Part shown: piece by piece, positions 26,029 to 34,799 of the stretch
How positions within the stretch are numbered: the stretch's first letter is position 1
Layout of the letters: each line of letters opens with the position of its first letter
Assembly (NCBI GenBank): GCA_050953725.1
Contig: JBMNNB010000001.1
Coordinates: forward strand, 1,145,580-1,209,579
Origin: DTU053 sp012520115
Lineage (GTDB): Bacteria > Bacillota > Clostridia > Oscillospirales > Acutalibacteraceae
Direction of reading: 5' to 3'
Length of the DNA stretch: 64,000 nucleotides
The notes under the pieces: model-generated
Database searches by the model: none
The model's input: the letters and a program-made list of their open reading frames with translations, nothing else
What the model was told of the DNA's origin: nothing
Made by a program: the position numbers and the translations under genes

Positions 26029-26343
26029 ATGCCTGTTCGGATTTCAACTGAGGCTAATACCATGACGGCCTTTCTGTCGGGTGAGATAGACCACCATTCC
26101 GCCGCCGCAATACGGGACGCTATCGACACTCAGATACAGATAAACCGTCCGAAGCTTTTAAAGCTCGATTTTTCTGAGGTTACATTTATGGACAGCTCGG
26201 GAGTGGGGCTTATTATGGGCAGATATAAAAATGCGCTGACCTTCGGCGGCAGAACCGAGGTTGCTAATATGCCTGCATTCGCCGAAAAGGTGATGAGGCT
26301 TTCGGGGCTTGAAAAGATAATTCGCTTTTATAAGGAGAAGTAG
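26029..26343 (+). CDS. spoIIAA: Anti-sigma F factor antagonist SpoIIAA
   Basis: 104-aa STAS-domain protein. The phosphorylatable Ser is in MDSSGVGLIMGRY (about residue 57), as in SpoIIAA. Dephosphorylated in the forespore, it binds SpoIIAB and frees sigma-F. AGGAGGG stands before the ATG at 26029; the upstream in-frame start at 25945 lies before the leader hairpin. First gene of a compact operon with spoIIAB 2 bp downstream. Confidence 0.9.
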   Translation: MPVRISTEANTMTAFLSGEIDHHSAAAIRDAIDTQIQINRPKLLKLDFSEVTFMDSSGVGLIMGRYKNALTFGGRTEVANMPAFAEKVMRLSGLEKIIRFYKEK

Positions 26344-26345
26344 AG

Positions 26346-26780
26346 ATGCAAGTAATAAACGAAATGAAACTGGTTATTGATGCGCTCTCGGTAAACGAAG
26401 GCTATTGCAGGGTTGCCGTTGCGACCTTTGTTTCTCAGCTTGACCCGACAATTGAGGAGCTGAACGACGTCAAGACCTCTGTAAGCGAGGCGGTCACTAA
26501 CTGCATAGTGCATGCCTACCCGAAAAAGCGGGGCAAAATCTACATAACCGCAAGGCTGTATGCAGACGGATTATCGAGGGTGACCATTAAGGACAGAGGC
26601 ATAGGCATTGAGGATGTCAAAAAGGCCAGAGAGCCGCTGTTTACTACGGCGGGCGGCGAGCGTTCGGGTCTGGGCTTCTCCGTTATGGAGAGCTTTTCGG
26701 ACAAGCTGACCGTGCGCTCTAAGCCCGGCTGGGGTACGAGCGTTACCATTGAAAAACGAATTGCGGGAAAGGGAAAATAA
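26346..26780 (+). CDS. spoIIAB: Anti-sigma F factor SpoIIAB
   Basis: 144-aa GHKL ATPase and Ser kinase that holds sigma-F inactive and phosphorylates SpoIIAA. N-box SEAVTNCIVHAYP, G1 box KDRGIGIEDV and G2 box GGERSGLGFSVM are all present. Its stop overlaps the sigF start by one base (TAATG). Confidence 0.95.
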   Translation: MQVINEMKLVIDALSVNEGYCRVAVATFVSQLDPTIEELNDVKTSVSEAVTNCIVHAYPKKRGKIYITARLYADGLSRVTIKDRGIGIEDVKKAREPLFTTAGGERSGLGFSVMESFSDKLTVRSKPGWGTSVTIEKRIAGKGK

Positions 26781-27451
26781 TGAGTGAGCCCGATAACAAG
26801 AAGCAGTCCCTGATTACCGAAAACTTAGGACTTGTGCATGCCTGTGCCATTCGCTTTAAGGGCAGGGGCGTGGAGTATGATGACCTGTTTCAGGCAGGCT
26901 GCGTCGGACTTGTAAAGGCTTCGGAGGGCTTTGATGAGAGCTTGGGCTATGCTTTTTCCACCTATGCGGTGCCCGCCATTTTAGGCGAGATTAAGAGGAT
27001 ATTCAGGGACGGTGGGGCCGTTAAAATAGGCAGGGCGGCAAAGGAAAGGGCAAGGCAGCTGATGAAATCCAAAGAGGAGCTGACAAATCAGCTCGACAGG
27101 GAGCCTACGATTTCGGAGCTTGCGGAATATGTGAATTTAAGCATACCCGAAACGGCGGAGCTGCTTTGCGCCACGACGCCTCCCCTGTCCCTTACGGCCG
27201 AGAGTGAAAACAACGACAATCAGGAGATTGACATTCCCGTTCCCGGCTCAGACGAGGGCATCACGGACAGGCTTGCACTCCATCAGGTTATGGGGACTCT
27301 CGACGAGATGGACAGGAATATAATAGATTTGCGGTACTTTAAGGGACTGACACAGACTGTGACCGCACAGAAGCTGGGCATGTCGCAGGTGCAGGTGTCA
27401 AGGCGTGAAAAGGTGATATTGCTGAAACTTCGTGAACTGCTTACATCTTAA
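26780..27451 (+). CDS. sigF: RNA polymerase sigma-F factor
   Basis: Forespore-specific sigma factor (SpoIIAC). 223 aa with region 2 (YDDLFQAGCVGLVKA, FSTYAVPAILGEIKR), region 3 and region 4 with the helix-turn-helix QTVTAQKLGMSQVQVSRRE. Third gene of spoIIA. The complete operon is the best evidence in the window that the lineage sporulates. Confidence 0.95.
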   Translation: MSEPDNKKQSLITENLGLVHACAIRFKGRGVEYDDLFQAGCVGLVKASEGFDESLGYAFSTYAVPAILGEIKRIFRDGGAVKIGRAAKERARQLMKSKEELTNQLDREPTISELAEYVNLSIPETAELLCATTPPLSLTAESENNDNQEIDIPVPGSDEGITDRLALHQVMGTLDEMDRNIIDLRYFKGLTQTVTAQKLGMSQVQVSRREKVILLKLRELLTS

Positions 27452-27466
27452 AGGCTAAAATACAAA

Positions 27467-27493
27467 AAGAAGGCGGTGTTCAGCCGCCTTCTT
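27467..27493. terminator. Bidirectional terminator between sigF and the flavo-diiron gene
   Basis: AAGAAGGCGG-tgttcag-CCGCCTTCTT; serves both convergent genes. Confidence 0.8.
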
Positions 27494-27502
27494 GTTGTAT
27501 CG

Positions 27503-28717
27503 TTATTTGCTTTCTATTTTCTTTGCGAACTCAGCGCCGTAGTCCTTTGCCTTCTTTAAATCGTCCTCCGAGGGAACAAAGCAGACCTTCAGACCGTCGT
27601 CGTCAACATTCATCTTTAAGCCCTTGAGCCTTGCTATGATGTTCGGCACGCCTTCACCGCTCCAGCCGTAGGAGCCGAAAACGGCTGCGGGCTTTTTGCG
27701 GCTGTTTACCGCCTCCACAAAGGAGAGAAGCTGCCAAACGGGGGCAAGAGCGTCAGCATTGATAGTGGGGGTGCCCACCGCAAAGGCGTCGCACTCGTTT
27801 ATAAGCCTTGCAAGGCTTGTCAAATCGTGCTCGATGATATTGTAGACTTCGGTTTCAGCCTTGTCTGCAAGAACGGAATCTATGCCCTCTTTTACGGCTT
27901 TTGCGAGCTTTTCCGTATTGCCGTAGGCGGAGACATAGAAAATCGGGACTAAGAGCTTGTCTCTTTTTTCCTCTGCGCTCCAGAGGGTGTACTTCTCAAC
28001 TGCATATTCGAGCCTGTTGCCCTTTGTAAGAATCGGGCCGTGGCTCGGGCAGACCATGTCAATACTGAGGCCTTTTATCTTACTCAGGCCGTTTCTGACA
28101 TGCTGTTTAAAGGGGTTCATGATAGCGTAATAGTACTCCTCAAAGACCTTTTCATAGCCCTTACCGTACTTGATTTTATAGTCGAAAACATAGGGCTCGC
28201 AGAAGTGGCAGCCGAGGAAGTCACAGGAGAACAGAAGCTTATCCTCAGGCAGGTATGTGAACATGGAGTCCGACCAGTGAAGGAAGGGGGCTATGATGAA
28301 TTTGAGTGTCTTGCCGCCGAGATCAAGCTCCTCGCCATCGCTTACGGTCTTGATGTTTATGTCGGGGTTATTGGTGATGTTCTTTAGGAACGTTGCGCCC
28401 GCTCTGCTTGCATAAACAACGGCCTTCGGGCAGTGCTTGATAAACTCCGCAAGAGCGCCGGTGTGGTCGGGCTCTGTGTGGTTTACGATGATATAATCGA
28501 TTTCCTCCGGGGGAATTACGGAGCTGACATTTTCAAGATAGGACTCTGTAAAAGAGCCGTGGCAAATGTCGATTAATGCGGTTTTCTCCTTGCCCCTTAC
28601 GATGTATGAGTTATAGCTGGTGCCGTACTCGGTACGCATTACTATATCAAAAACCCTCATGCCCGGGTTAAGGATTCCTACCGAATAAATGTCGTCCTTT
28701 ATTTTTGTAAGATGCAA
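27503..28717 (-). CDS. Flavo-diiron protein (FprA-type)
   Basis: Reduces O2 to water (or NO to N2O) in anaerobes. About 404 aa: an N-terminal metallo-beta-lactamase diiron domain with NHTEPDHTGAL (HxExDH), the later ligands in HWSDSM, CDFLGCH and SHGPI, and a C-terminal flavodoxin domain (VSAYGNTEKLAKAV, FGSYGWSGEGV). A TTG at 28717, 8 bp after GGGAG, fits better than the GTG at 28726 that overlaps the ribosome site. Last gene of a long co-directional run after GH29. Confidence 0.9.
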   Translation of the reverse strand: MHLTKIKDDIYSVGILNPGMRVFDIVMRTEYGTSYNSYIVRGKEKTALIDICHGSFTESYLENVSSVIPPEEIDYIIVNHTEPDHTGALAEFIKHCPKAVVYASRAGATFLKNITNNPDINIKTVSDGEELDLGGKTLKFIIAPFLHWSDSMFTYLPEDKLLFSCDFLGCHFCEPYVFDYKIKYGKGYEKVFEEYYYAIMNPFKQHVRNGLSKIKGLSIDMVCPSHGPILTKGNRLEYAVEKYTLWSAEEKRDKLLVPIFYVSAYGNTEKLAKAVKEGIDSVLADKAETEVYNIIEHDLTSLARLINECDAFAVGTPTINADALAPVWQLLSFVEAVNSRKKPAAVFGSYGWSGEGVPNIIARLKGLKMNVDDDGLKVCFVPSEDDLKKAKDYGAEFAKKIESK

Positions 28718-28750
28718 ATAAATCACTCCCTCTTTTTATCTGCGGCAGCG

Positions 28751-30133
28751 TCAGTTTACCTCTACGCTCAGTATTTCCAAAAACTCCCTGTATTGCTCGA
28801 AGACTATTCTAATCTCGCTCGCCTTTACGGGCATTCCTGAACAGATTCTTTTGCTGCCTATTACCGTGCCTTTAAAGAATTCTTTCCATTTGTTTTTCTC
28901 ATTTTTATAATATACCCTGAATTTCTCGACATGCTGGCCGTTTGCGATATTTTCTTTGATGACTATTTTGTCGAACATATCAGGTTCTTTTAGCTTTATC
29001 AACAGCTCCGGCTTTTTGTCGTCGGCTGCGGGGCGCCAGAAGCCGCTTCCCTGCCTAATATTGTCGGGGCTGTAAAGCTCGCTTAAGGTAGAGCTTGCCT
29101 TTATCTCGGCATCCATTGCAAGGCTGTAGCCGAACATCAGCTTTAAGTCCTTGCCGAGGCTCTGGAGAATCTGCTCTTCGACTGAAGGGATTCTGCCCCG
29201 CTTGTCGACCGCTATCCCTAAATAGAACGCCGTATTTGCTCCCACCGATTTATAATACTGCTTGAGTATTTTGTCCTTATTTTTCACCGATACATCGTCG
29301 TCGCTGCGGTAGAACCATTTGGGGCGAATCGGCAATGTGCAGATTGCGGGATACCAGATAAACTCGCTTGCCTTTTTTATGGCCTTTCTGCTGCCTATGT
29401 CAAGCATCATTGTGTCGCTGAAGCGGACAACGCCGTCCTCGTCGGGACCTAAATCTTTTGGGACAACGCTCCACTCGCTCTGCCTGCATACACCTTTGTG
29501 GTTGCCCACATCTCTTGCGTCGGGGCCGTGATACACGATAAGTGCGCCCGGCTGAATAAGCCTTATGAGGTCATAATAGCCGTTCCAGTCGAATCTGCTC
29601 TGTGTTTTACCGTTATTGCCCTTGCCCGCCACCGGGTCGAGCCAGACGCAGAAGACATCGCCGTAATCGGTTAAAAGCTCCGCAAGCTGGGCTTTGACGA
29701 ATTTGTCGTACTCCTCGCCTGTGCCGTAGCTTTCTTCGTGCTTATCCCAGACAGGGAAGTAAACGCCGAAGGCTATGCCCTGACGGCGGCATTCGGATGA
29801 AATTGATTTTACCACATCGCCGTTGCCGTCCATCCAGTTGGAGCCTGCTACCGAATAGTCCGTCTGTCTTGAAGGCCACAGACAAAAGCCGTCATAGTGC
29901 TTGACAGTCAGTATCAGCGAGGTCATGCCGGCGCTTTTAACTGCGCTGACAATGTTTTCGGCGGAAAAATCCTCGGGCCCAAAGGATTTTGGGCTTGTGA
30001 ATCCGCTGCCTATTTCGGTTGCGGTAAATGTATTCATGCCGAAATACACTAAAGCGCCAAACTCATGCTTTGATAAATTCAGCTGCCTTTCGCTTGGGAC
30101 TACGTTTACCGTAGCTTTATAAGCATTTGTCAT
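28751..30133 (-). CDS. Alpha-L-fucosidase family protein (GH29)
   Basis: 460 aa, no signal peptide, so acts on imported glycans. The barrel has the HYDGFCLWPSRQTDYSV region typical of GH29 and the nucleophile candidate Asp166 in FCVWLDP. After the barrel comes a domain resembling the carbohydrate-binding end of GH29 enzymes (about 330-460). GH29 retains configuration and removes alpha-L-fucose, for instance from mucin or milk glycans. It lies 23 bp after the DUF1667 gene. Confidence 0.85.
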   Translation of the reverse strand: MTNAYKATVNVVPSERQLNLSKHEFGALVYFGMNTFTATEIGSGFTSPKSFGPEDFSAENIVSAVKSAGMTSLILTVKHYDGFCLWPSRQTDYSVAGSNWMDGNGDVVKSISSECRRQGIAFGVYFPVWDKHEESYGTGEEYDKFVKAQLAELLTDYGDVFCVWLDPVAGKGNNGKTQSRFDWNGYYDLIRLIQPGALIVYHGPDARDVGNHKGVCRQSEWSVVPKDLGPDEDGVVRFSDTMMLDIGSRKAIKKASEFIWYPAICTLPIRPKWFYRSDDDVSVKNKDKILKQYYKSVGANTAFYLGIAVDKRGRIPSVEEQILQSLGKDLKLMFGYSLAMDAEIKASSTLSELYSPDNIRQGSGFWRPAADDKKPELLIKLKEPDMFDKIVIKENIANGQHVEKFRVYYKNEKNKWKEFFKGTVIGSKRICSGMPVKASEIRIVFEQYREFLEILSVEVN

Positions 30134-30156
30134 AAAGGCCCTCTTTCAATTAAGTT

Positions 30157-30522
30157 TTATTCGTTCCCGCTGTCCTCGGAGGTTGCAACGATGTCAACAC
30201 CGGTTCCGAGAACATTCGGTAAGACAACATCCCCTATTTTCACAGGTGCCTTGACAGTTACCTTATTAATTTCCTTCATGCAGTCAAAAATCAATGCCTT
30301 GTCTATCGGAGCATTTGATTTTACGGATACGACGGGGTGCTTGCCGCCCTCAAGCTTTACGGTGGAGGTAATTACACGCTGGGGGTTGGATATTTCCGTC
30401 TCTGCGTATGTCTTGCCTCTCGGGCAGGAATAACCCGTGACGGAGATAAGCTCCTTGCCTTCATATTCTACATCAAGCATGCATCCGATAGGACAGGATA
30501 TACATATCATTTGCTTTTTCAT
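30157..30522 (-). CDS. DUF1667 Fe-S-type protein
   Basis: 121 aa, DUF1667. The N-terminal CISCPIGCML and a later SCPRG give four Cys that probably hold a metal or Fe-S cluster. The family is regularly found as third gene after a GlpA-like dehydrogenase and a FAD oxidoreductase, as here, and is thought to be an electron-carrying subunit. Its start overlaps the preceding gene by 4 bp (ATGA). Confidence 0.85.
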   Translation of the reverse strand: MKKQMICISCPIGCMLDVEYEGKELISVTGYSCPRGKTYAETEISNPQRVITSTVKLEGGKHPVVSVKSNAPIDKALIFDCMKEINKVTVKAPVKIGDVVLPNVLGTGVDIVATSEDSGNE

Positions 30523-31781
30523 AGGCTCTCCTCAACCGATATCTCTACAATGCTGTCTTCCTTCAGCTTTGAGAGCATATCCTTTTTCAGCTTAATGGTT
30601 TCCATTTCGCCGGGGGCTAATTTGGGTTTCTTTTTGGAGATGACGGTTTCGCCGTCTATCTTAACAATGAGCTTTGAGTTCTTATAGATTCTGCATACCC
30701 TGAAGTACAGGTCAACATCCTTCTCGGAGGCTATGTTTATCTTCTGAGGTACGATATATCTTACGCCTTCCTGATGTACCGCATAGGCGTATTTCTTTTC
30801 GTCAGTGCCGCCGCTCTTAATATATTCGGCTGCACCTTCTGCCGCAATCTGAGCTTCTAAGGTAACATAGTCCACAAGGTCGTGAACCTGAAGCACGTTT
30901 CCGCAGGCGAATACGCCTCTCTGGGAGGTCTCCCTCATCTCGTCAACATCGGGGCCGCCGGTGATGCAGTTGAGTTCGATTCCCGCAGACTTTGAAAGCT
31001 CGTTCTCGGGGATAAGGCCGACAGACAGCAGCAGGGTGTCGCACTCCACGTATTCCTCTGTCCCCTTTATGGGTCTTAAATTCTCGTCTACCTTTGCGAT
31101 AGTCACGCCCTCGACACGCTCACGGCCGTGGATGTCAACAACCGTACAGCTGAGCTTGAGCGGTATGCCGTAGTCATCAAGGCACTGTACGATGTTCCTT
31201 GCAAGGCCGCCTGAATAGGGCATAAGCTCGCAGACCATTTTTACCTCTGCGCCCTCCAGAGTCATGCGGCGTGCCATGATAAGGCCGATGTCGCCTGAGC
31301 CGAGTATGACGATTTTCCTGCCGGGCATATATCCGTCTATGTTGACATATTTCTGGGCAGTACCGGCGGTCATGACTCCTGCGGGGCGGTGACCGGGTAT
31401 GGACAGTGCGCCTCTGGGGCGCTCACGGCAGCCCATTGCAAGAATAATGGCCTTTGCCTGTATCTTCAACAGTCCCTCATCGGGGCCGACAGCGGTCACA
31501 ACCTTGTCGCTGTCGATGTCTATAACCATTGTATTGGTTTTAACATCGATGTCCGACTGCCTTATCTGCTCGATAAAGCGGCCTGCATATTCGGGGCCTG
31601 AAAGCTCCTCTTTAAAGTAGTGCAGTCCGAAGCCCGTATGGATGCACTGCTCCAGAATGCCGCCGAGGGTTTCGGAGCGTTCGAGTATTATAATTTTTTC
31701 AACGCCCAGCTCCCTTGCCTTTAATGCGGCGGCCATGCCAGCAGGGCCTCCGCCAATAACAGCTAAATCATAATTTATCAT
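30519..31781 (-). CDS. FAD-dependent pyridine nucleotide-disulfide oxidoreductase
   Basis: 420 aa. FAD-binding GGGPAGMAAALKARELG at residue 9 onwards, a Cys in EQCIHTGFG, an internal NAD(P)H site (VILGSGDIGLIMARRM) and a C-terminal FAD segment (GVFACGNV). It resembles the second subunit of anaerobic glycerol-3-phosphate dehydrogenase-like complexes. It lies 9 bp after the GlpA-like gene and overlaps DUF1667, so the three likely form one complex. Confidence 0.85.
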   Translation of the reverse strand: MINYDLAVIGGGPAGMAAALKARELGVEKIIILERSETLGGILEQCIHTGFGLHYFKEELSGPEYAGRFIEQIRQSDIDVKTNTMVIDIDSDKVVTAVGPDEGLLKIQAKAIILAMGCRERPRGALSIPGHRPAGVMTAGTAQKYVNIDGYMPGRKIVILGSGDIGLIMARRMTLEGAEVKMVCELMPYSGGLARNIVQCLDDYGIPLKLSCTVVDIHGRERVEGVTIAKVDENLRPIKGTEEYVECDTLLLSVGLIPENELSKSAGIELNCITGGPDVDEMRETSQRGVFACGNVLQVHDLVDYVTLEAQIAAEGAAEYIKSGGTDEKKYAYAVHQEGVRYIVPQKINIASEKDVDLYFRVCRIYKNSKLIVKIDGETVISKKKPKLAPGEMETIKLKKDMLSKLKEDSIVEISVEESL

Positions 31782-31790
31782 AATTCTGCC

Positions 31791-33227
31791 TCACTTCGTC
31801 CTGCCGAATAGTATTCTTGATTCTCCGCCCGCTTTGGTGACTTCCTCATAGGGAATATTAAGTTCCCTTGAGAGGATTTCGAGTACCTTTGAGGAGCAGA
31901 AGCCGCCCTGACAGCGACCCATGCCGGCTCTCGTCCTTCTCTTGACGCCGTCAATGTCCCTTGCGCCCGCCGGGGCATGTATCGCCTCTACGATTTCGCC
32001 CTCCGTGATGGTCTCGCAGCGGCAGATTATGTGACCGTAGCGGGGGTCCTTCTTAATAAGCTCCGCCATTTCCTCGTCGTCAAGGTATCTGAACCTTATG
32101 GGACGCTCACGAACCGGGTTAAAGCTCTCATTCAAGTCGCTGATGCCGAGCTTTTTCACTATTTCCTCTGCCGCATGGACAGCGATAGCAGGAGCGGCGC
32201 TGAGTCCCGGGGATTCGATTCCCGCAAGATTATAGAGTGAGGGCGCCTTTTCGCTGAAGCCGATTATAAAATCGTGTGTCTTTGAATGCGCCCTAAGGCC
32301 TGAGAATGCGGTGATAACATCCCTTGTATTAATGATCTCGGGTACCGATTTATGAGCTTTATTAAGAACATCCATAAGACCCGGATAGGTCGTGGAAGTG
32401 TCGTTCTTGTCCTCGATATCGAGGGCTGTGGGGCCGATAAGCAGGTTGCCGTCCACCGTGGGTGTGACCAGAACGCCCTTGCCCATGGGCGTGGGGCACT
32501 GGAACACGGTGTGGAACACCACATGACCCTTGGCCTTGTCAAAGAGGTAGTACTCGCCCTTTCTTGCGATTATTGATATCCCGTCGTCGCCGAACATTCT
32601 TGCGATATCATCCGCAAAAACGCCCGCTGCGTTAACTACTACCCTTGCCTTTATATCGCCCTGTGTGGTTTTAAGCACCGAGCAGTCTTCAGCCTTTTCG
32701 ACGGCCTGAACCTCGCAATTACGCATAAACTCGATGCCGTTTGAGACTGCGTTTTCCGTAGCTGCGATTGCAAATTCATAGGGGCAGACAATGCCTGCCG
32801 TCGGCGCATGAAGGGCGGCTACCGCCTGCTTTGAAATATTCGGCTCAAGCTCAAAAAGCTCCTCTGCCGACAGAATGCGAAGCTCCTTAACGCCGTTCTC
32901 TATGCCTCTTTTCAGGAGGTTTTCAAGCTCGGGCATTTCATCCTCGGAAAAAGCCACGACCAGAGAGCCGTTATTGCTGTAAGGCACGCCCAGCTCTGCG
33001 GTGACTGAGGGCATAAGCTCTGCGCCCTTAACGTTGAAAATCGCCTTGTTTGAGCCGGGTGCGGCGTCAAAGCCCGCATGGACAATTGCGCTGTTTGCCT
33101 TTGTGGTGCCCATTGCCACATCATTGCATTTTTCTATCAAGACAGCGTTAAGCTTGTATCTCGCAAGCTCCCTTGCCGTCAAGGCTCCGATAATACCTGC
33201 TCCGATAACCGCTACATCGTAAATCAT
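31791..33227 (-). CDS. GlpA-like FAD-dependent dehydrogenase with [2Fe-2S] tail
   Basis: 478 aa. DAO-type FAD fold (VAVIGAGIIGALTARELARYKL at the start), VNAAGVFADDIA, and a C-terminal BFD-like [2Fe-2S] domain (ICRCETITEGEI...GRCQGGFCSSKV). This is the layout of anaerobic glycerol-3-phosphate dehydrogenase subunit A-like proteins. Substrate could be glycerol-3-phosphate or another 2-hydroxyacid or amine; no glycerol kinase or facilitator is adjacent. First gene of the operon. Confidence 0.8.
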   Translation of the reverse strand: MIYDVAVIGAGIIGALTARELARYKLNAVLIEKCNDVAMGTTKANSAIVHAGFDAAPGSNKAIFNVKGAELMPSVTAELGVPYSNNGSLVVAFSEDEMPELENLLKRGIENGVKELRILSAEELFELEPNISKQAVAALHAPTAGIVCPYEFAIAATENAVSNGIEFMRNCEVQAVEKAEDCSVLKTTQGDIKARVVVNAAGVFADDIARMFGDDGISIIARKGEYYLFDKAKGHVVFHTVFQCPTPMGKGVLVTPTVDGNLLIGPTALDIEDKNDTSTTYPGLMDVLNKAHKSVPEIINTRDVITAFSGLRAHSKTHDFIIGFSEKAPSLYNLAGIESPGLSAAPAIAVHAAEEIVKKLGISDLNESFNPVRERPIRFRYLDDEEMAELIKKDPRYGHIICRCETITEGEIVEAIHAPAGARDIDGVKRRTRAGMGRCQGGFCSSKVLEILSRELNIPYEEVTKAGGESRILFGRTK

Positions 33228-33270
33228 AAGTAAGCTCCCGATACGTTTGAATTGTTAATAAAACATCAAT

Positions 33271-33299
33271 ATTATAAACCTCTATTTGCCAAACTTCAA
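33271..33299 (-). promoter_or_regulatory. Promoter of the GlpA-like operon
   Basis: Minus strand TTGAAG (33294-33299), 17 bp, TATAAT (33271-33276). A TTAACAA half-site like that of Rex follows the -10, but the other half is poor. Confidence 0.55.
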
Positions 33300-33437
33300 G
33301 ACGTACAAGTCTCGTACTCGAAATTTTGGCAATAATATATTAAATCTATATTATCACTTACTACACTCAAAATCAACAATATAGCCTCTTATATACTACA
33401 TTTTGATACATTTTTTTGATTGACCCATATTGCTTGT

Positions 33438-33523
33438 AAAAAAACACCGCCCATAGCATTTCTGCTATGAACGGCTGCGGATGTATCGCAAACGCAATTT
33501 TGTTTTTTTAAACATCATCCGCA
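33438..33523 (-). ncRNA. Candidate small structured RNA or leader ending in a terminator
   Basis: In the 393-bp gap 33228-33620 the minus strand has TGCGGATG (33516-33523) pairing with CATCCGCA (33476-33483), then a terminator hairpin (CATAGCA-gaaa-TGCTATG, 33452-33469, with flanking GCCG/GGC pairs) and T7 (33438-33444). It sits upstream of the GlpA-operon promoter and downstream of another terminator, so it would be either a separate RNA of about 100 nt or an attenuator. No known riboswitch family recognised. Confidence 0.4.
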
Positions 33524-33573
33524 CTTATAGATTATGATTTTTGCGGGCTATTATAATAGTTAAATTAAGGAAA

Positions 33574-33600
33574 AAGCAGGAAGCTTTTGGCTCCCTGCTT
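33574..33600 (-). terminator. Terminator of the secreted protein gene
   Basis: AAGCAGGGAGC / GCTTCCTGCTT with one mismatch, followed by TTTTCC on the minus strand. Confidence 0.7.
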
Positions 33601-33620
33601 AAATTTAAGAAAATCGGATT

Positions 33621-34667
33621 TTATACGCTTGTGGGCTCTGTTGTCGTAGTGGTGGGGAAGATTCCGCCAAAGCCGCCGAAGATTTCTCTGAAGGCCTCGA
33701 AGATGCCCTGGAAGGCCTCATACAGACTCTTGAACAAATCAATAACTGCCTTAAGAGTGTCGGTCATCTGGTTGGAAACGACGCCCATAACGTTGATTTC
33801 ATATGATGATTTGCCGTCCGTTCCGATGCCGGGAACCCTGTAATAGCCGTATGCGTCGGCAGTAACCTCAACATCGTTTACATAAACTTTGATGTTCTTT
33901 GACTTGTCATAGTTTTCGTTTATACGGAGGGTGAACTCCAGATCCTCGCCGTACTTAAGTTCTACGACATCCGTTACTTCGCTGTCGGGTACGCCTGCCA
34001 TGCCTCTTGCGGCAACAATGTAACCTTCAGCCTTGGGAAGCCTAATCCTGAATACCTTTATCTGCGGGTCGCCAAATGTAAAGACTATTGGGTCAACAAT
34101 GCCTAATACCTTGAAATAGCCGGCCTCATTGTAAACGGTTATTCCGTTTGCCTTTACGGGGAAGGTTACGGGGTCATGCTGGGGCTGAACCATGTTTACC
34201 TTGAAGGCAAACTCGTCGCCGGCCTCAATAAGATATGTAGTCTGTGCGCCGACCTCTTCCTCTTCATAGTACATAAGAATCGGGTCGTAAATCATCCTGA
34301 ATACGGTGTACTGGCCGGGTACGCTGCCGGGAAGGGTAACCGCATTCCTGATAACGCCGTTCGCCCTGGTTTCCGGAGGTGAACCGCCCATCATCGTAAT
34401 CTTTCCGTAGATATTGAGCTCACCGTATACGATTACGGAGCCGCCGTTACCTATTTTAAGCTCACCACGAACGGTAAGGCTTGCGCCCTCATTAATAACA
34501 AGGGTTTTTGTAAGGGTGACAACTGCGCCTTCGGGTATCTCGTCATCAAGGCTGATTGTTGTGTCAGTATCAATATCATTGGTTATAGTATCTGCTAAAA
34601 CAATAAACGGTATGCTTGAAATAAGCATAACAGCAATTAAGATTACTGATATCAGCTTTCTTTTCAT
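33621..34667 (-). CDS. Secreted protein with Phe-rich amphipathic tail
   Basis: 348 aa. A signal peptide ends near FIVLADT. Then come short beta repeats of the GELKIGNGGSVIVYGELNIYG kind (about 60-90), two repeat units ending in VYNEAGYFKVLGI and VTADAYGYYRVPGI, and a C-terminal amphipathic helix (IDLFKSLYEAFQGIFEAF..., about 300-330) before a Thr/Pro tail. I do not recognise a family. No LPXTG, dockerin or lipobox is present; the tail may attach it to the envelope. Monocistronic, strong promoter. Confidence 0.75.
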   Translation of the reverse strand: MKRKLISVILIAVMLISSIPFIVLADTITNDIDTDTTISLDDEIPEGAVVTLTKTLVINEGASLTVRGELKIGNGGSVIVYGELNIYGKITMMGGSPPETRANGVIRNAVTLPGSVPGQYTVFRMIYDPILMYYEEEEVGAQTTYLIEAGDEFAFKVNMVQPQHDPVTFPVKANGITVYNEAGYFKVLGIVDPIVFTFGDPQIKVFRIRLPKAEGYIVAARGMAGVPDSEVTDVVELKYGEDLEFTLRINENYDKSKNIKVYVNDVEVTADAYGYYRVPGIGTDGKSSYEINVMGVVSNQMTDTLKAVIDLFKSLYEAFQGIFEAFREIFGGFGGIFPTTTTTEPTSV

Positions 34668-34713
34668 AAGGCAACCTCCTATATTTGACTTGTCCGCATA
34701 TTAATCTAAGCTA

Positions 34714-34742
34714 AGTATATTAAAACATAATGCTTTTGTCAA
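34714..34742 (-). promoter_or_regulatory. Promoter of the secreted protein gene
   Basis: Minus strand TTGACA (34737-34742), 17 bp, TATACT (34714-34719). Confidence 0.75.
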
Positions 34743-34799
34743 CAGTTTTTGTGCATAGGGGATACTGCTGAGGAGAGAATTCTGCTTATTCCGGAAAAA

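Noticed and set aside
33253..33270. Rex-like site downstream of the GlpA-operon -10
   Set aside because: One half (TTAACAA) is perfect but the other matches poorly, so a Rex operator is not claimed.
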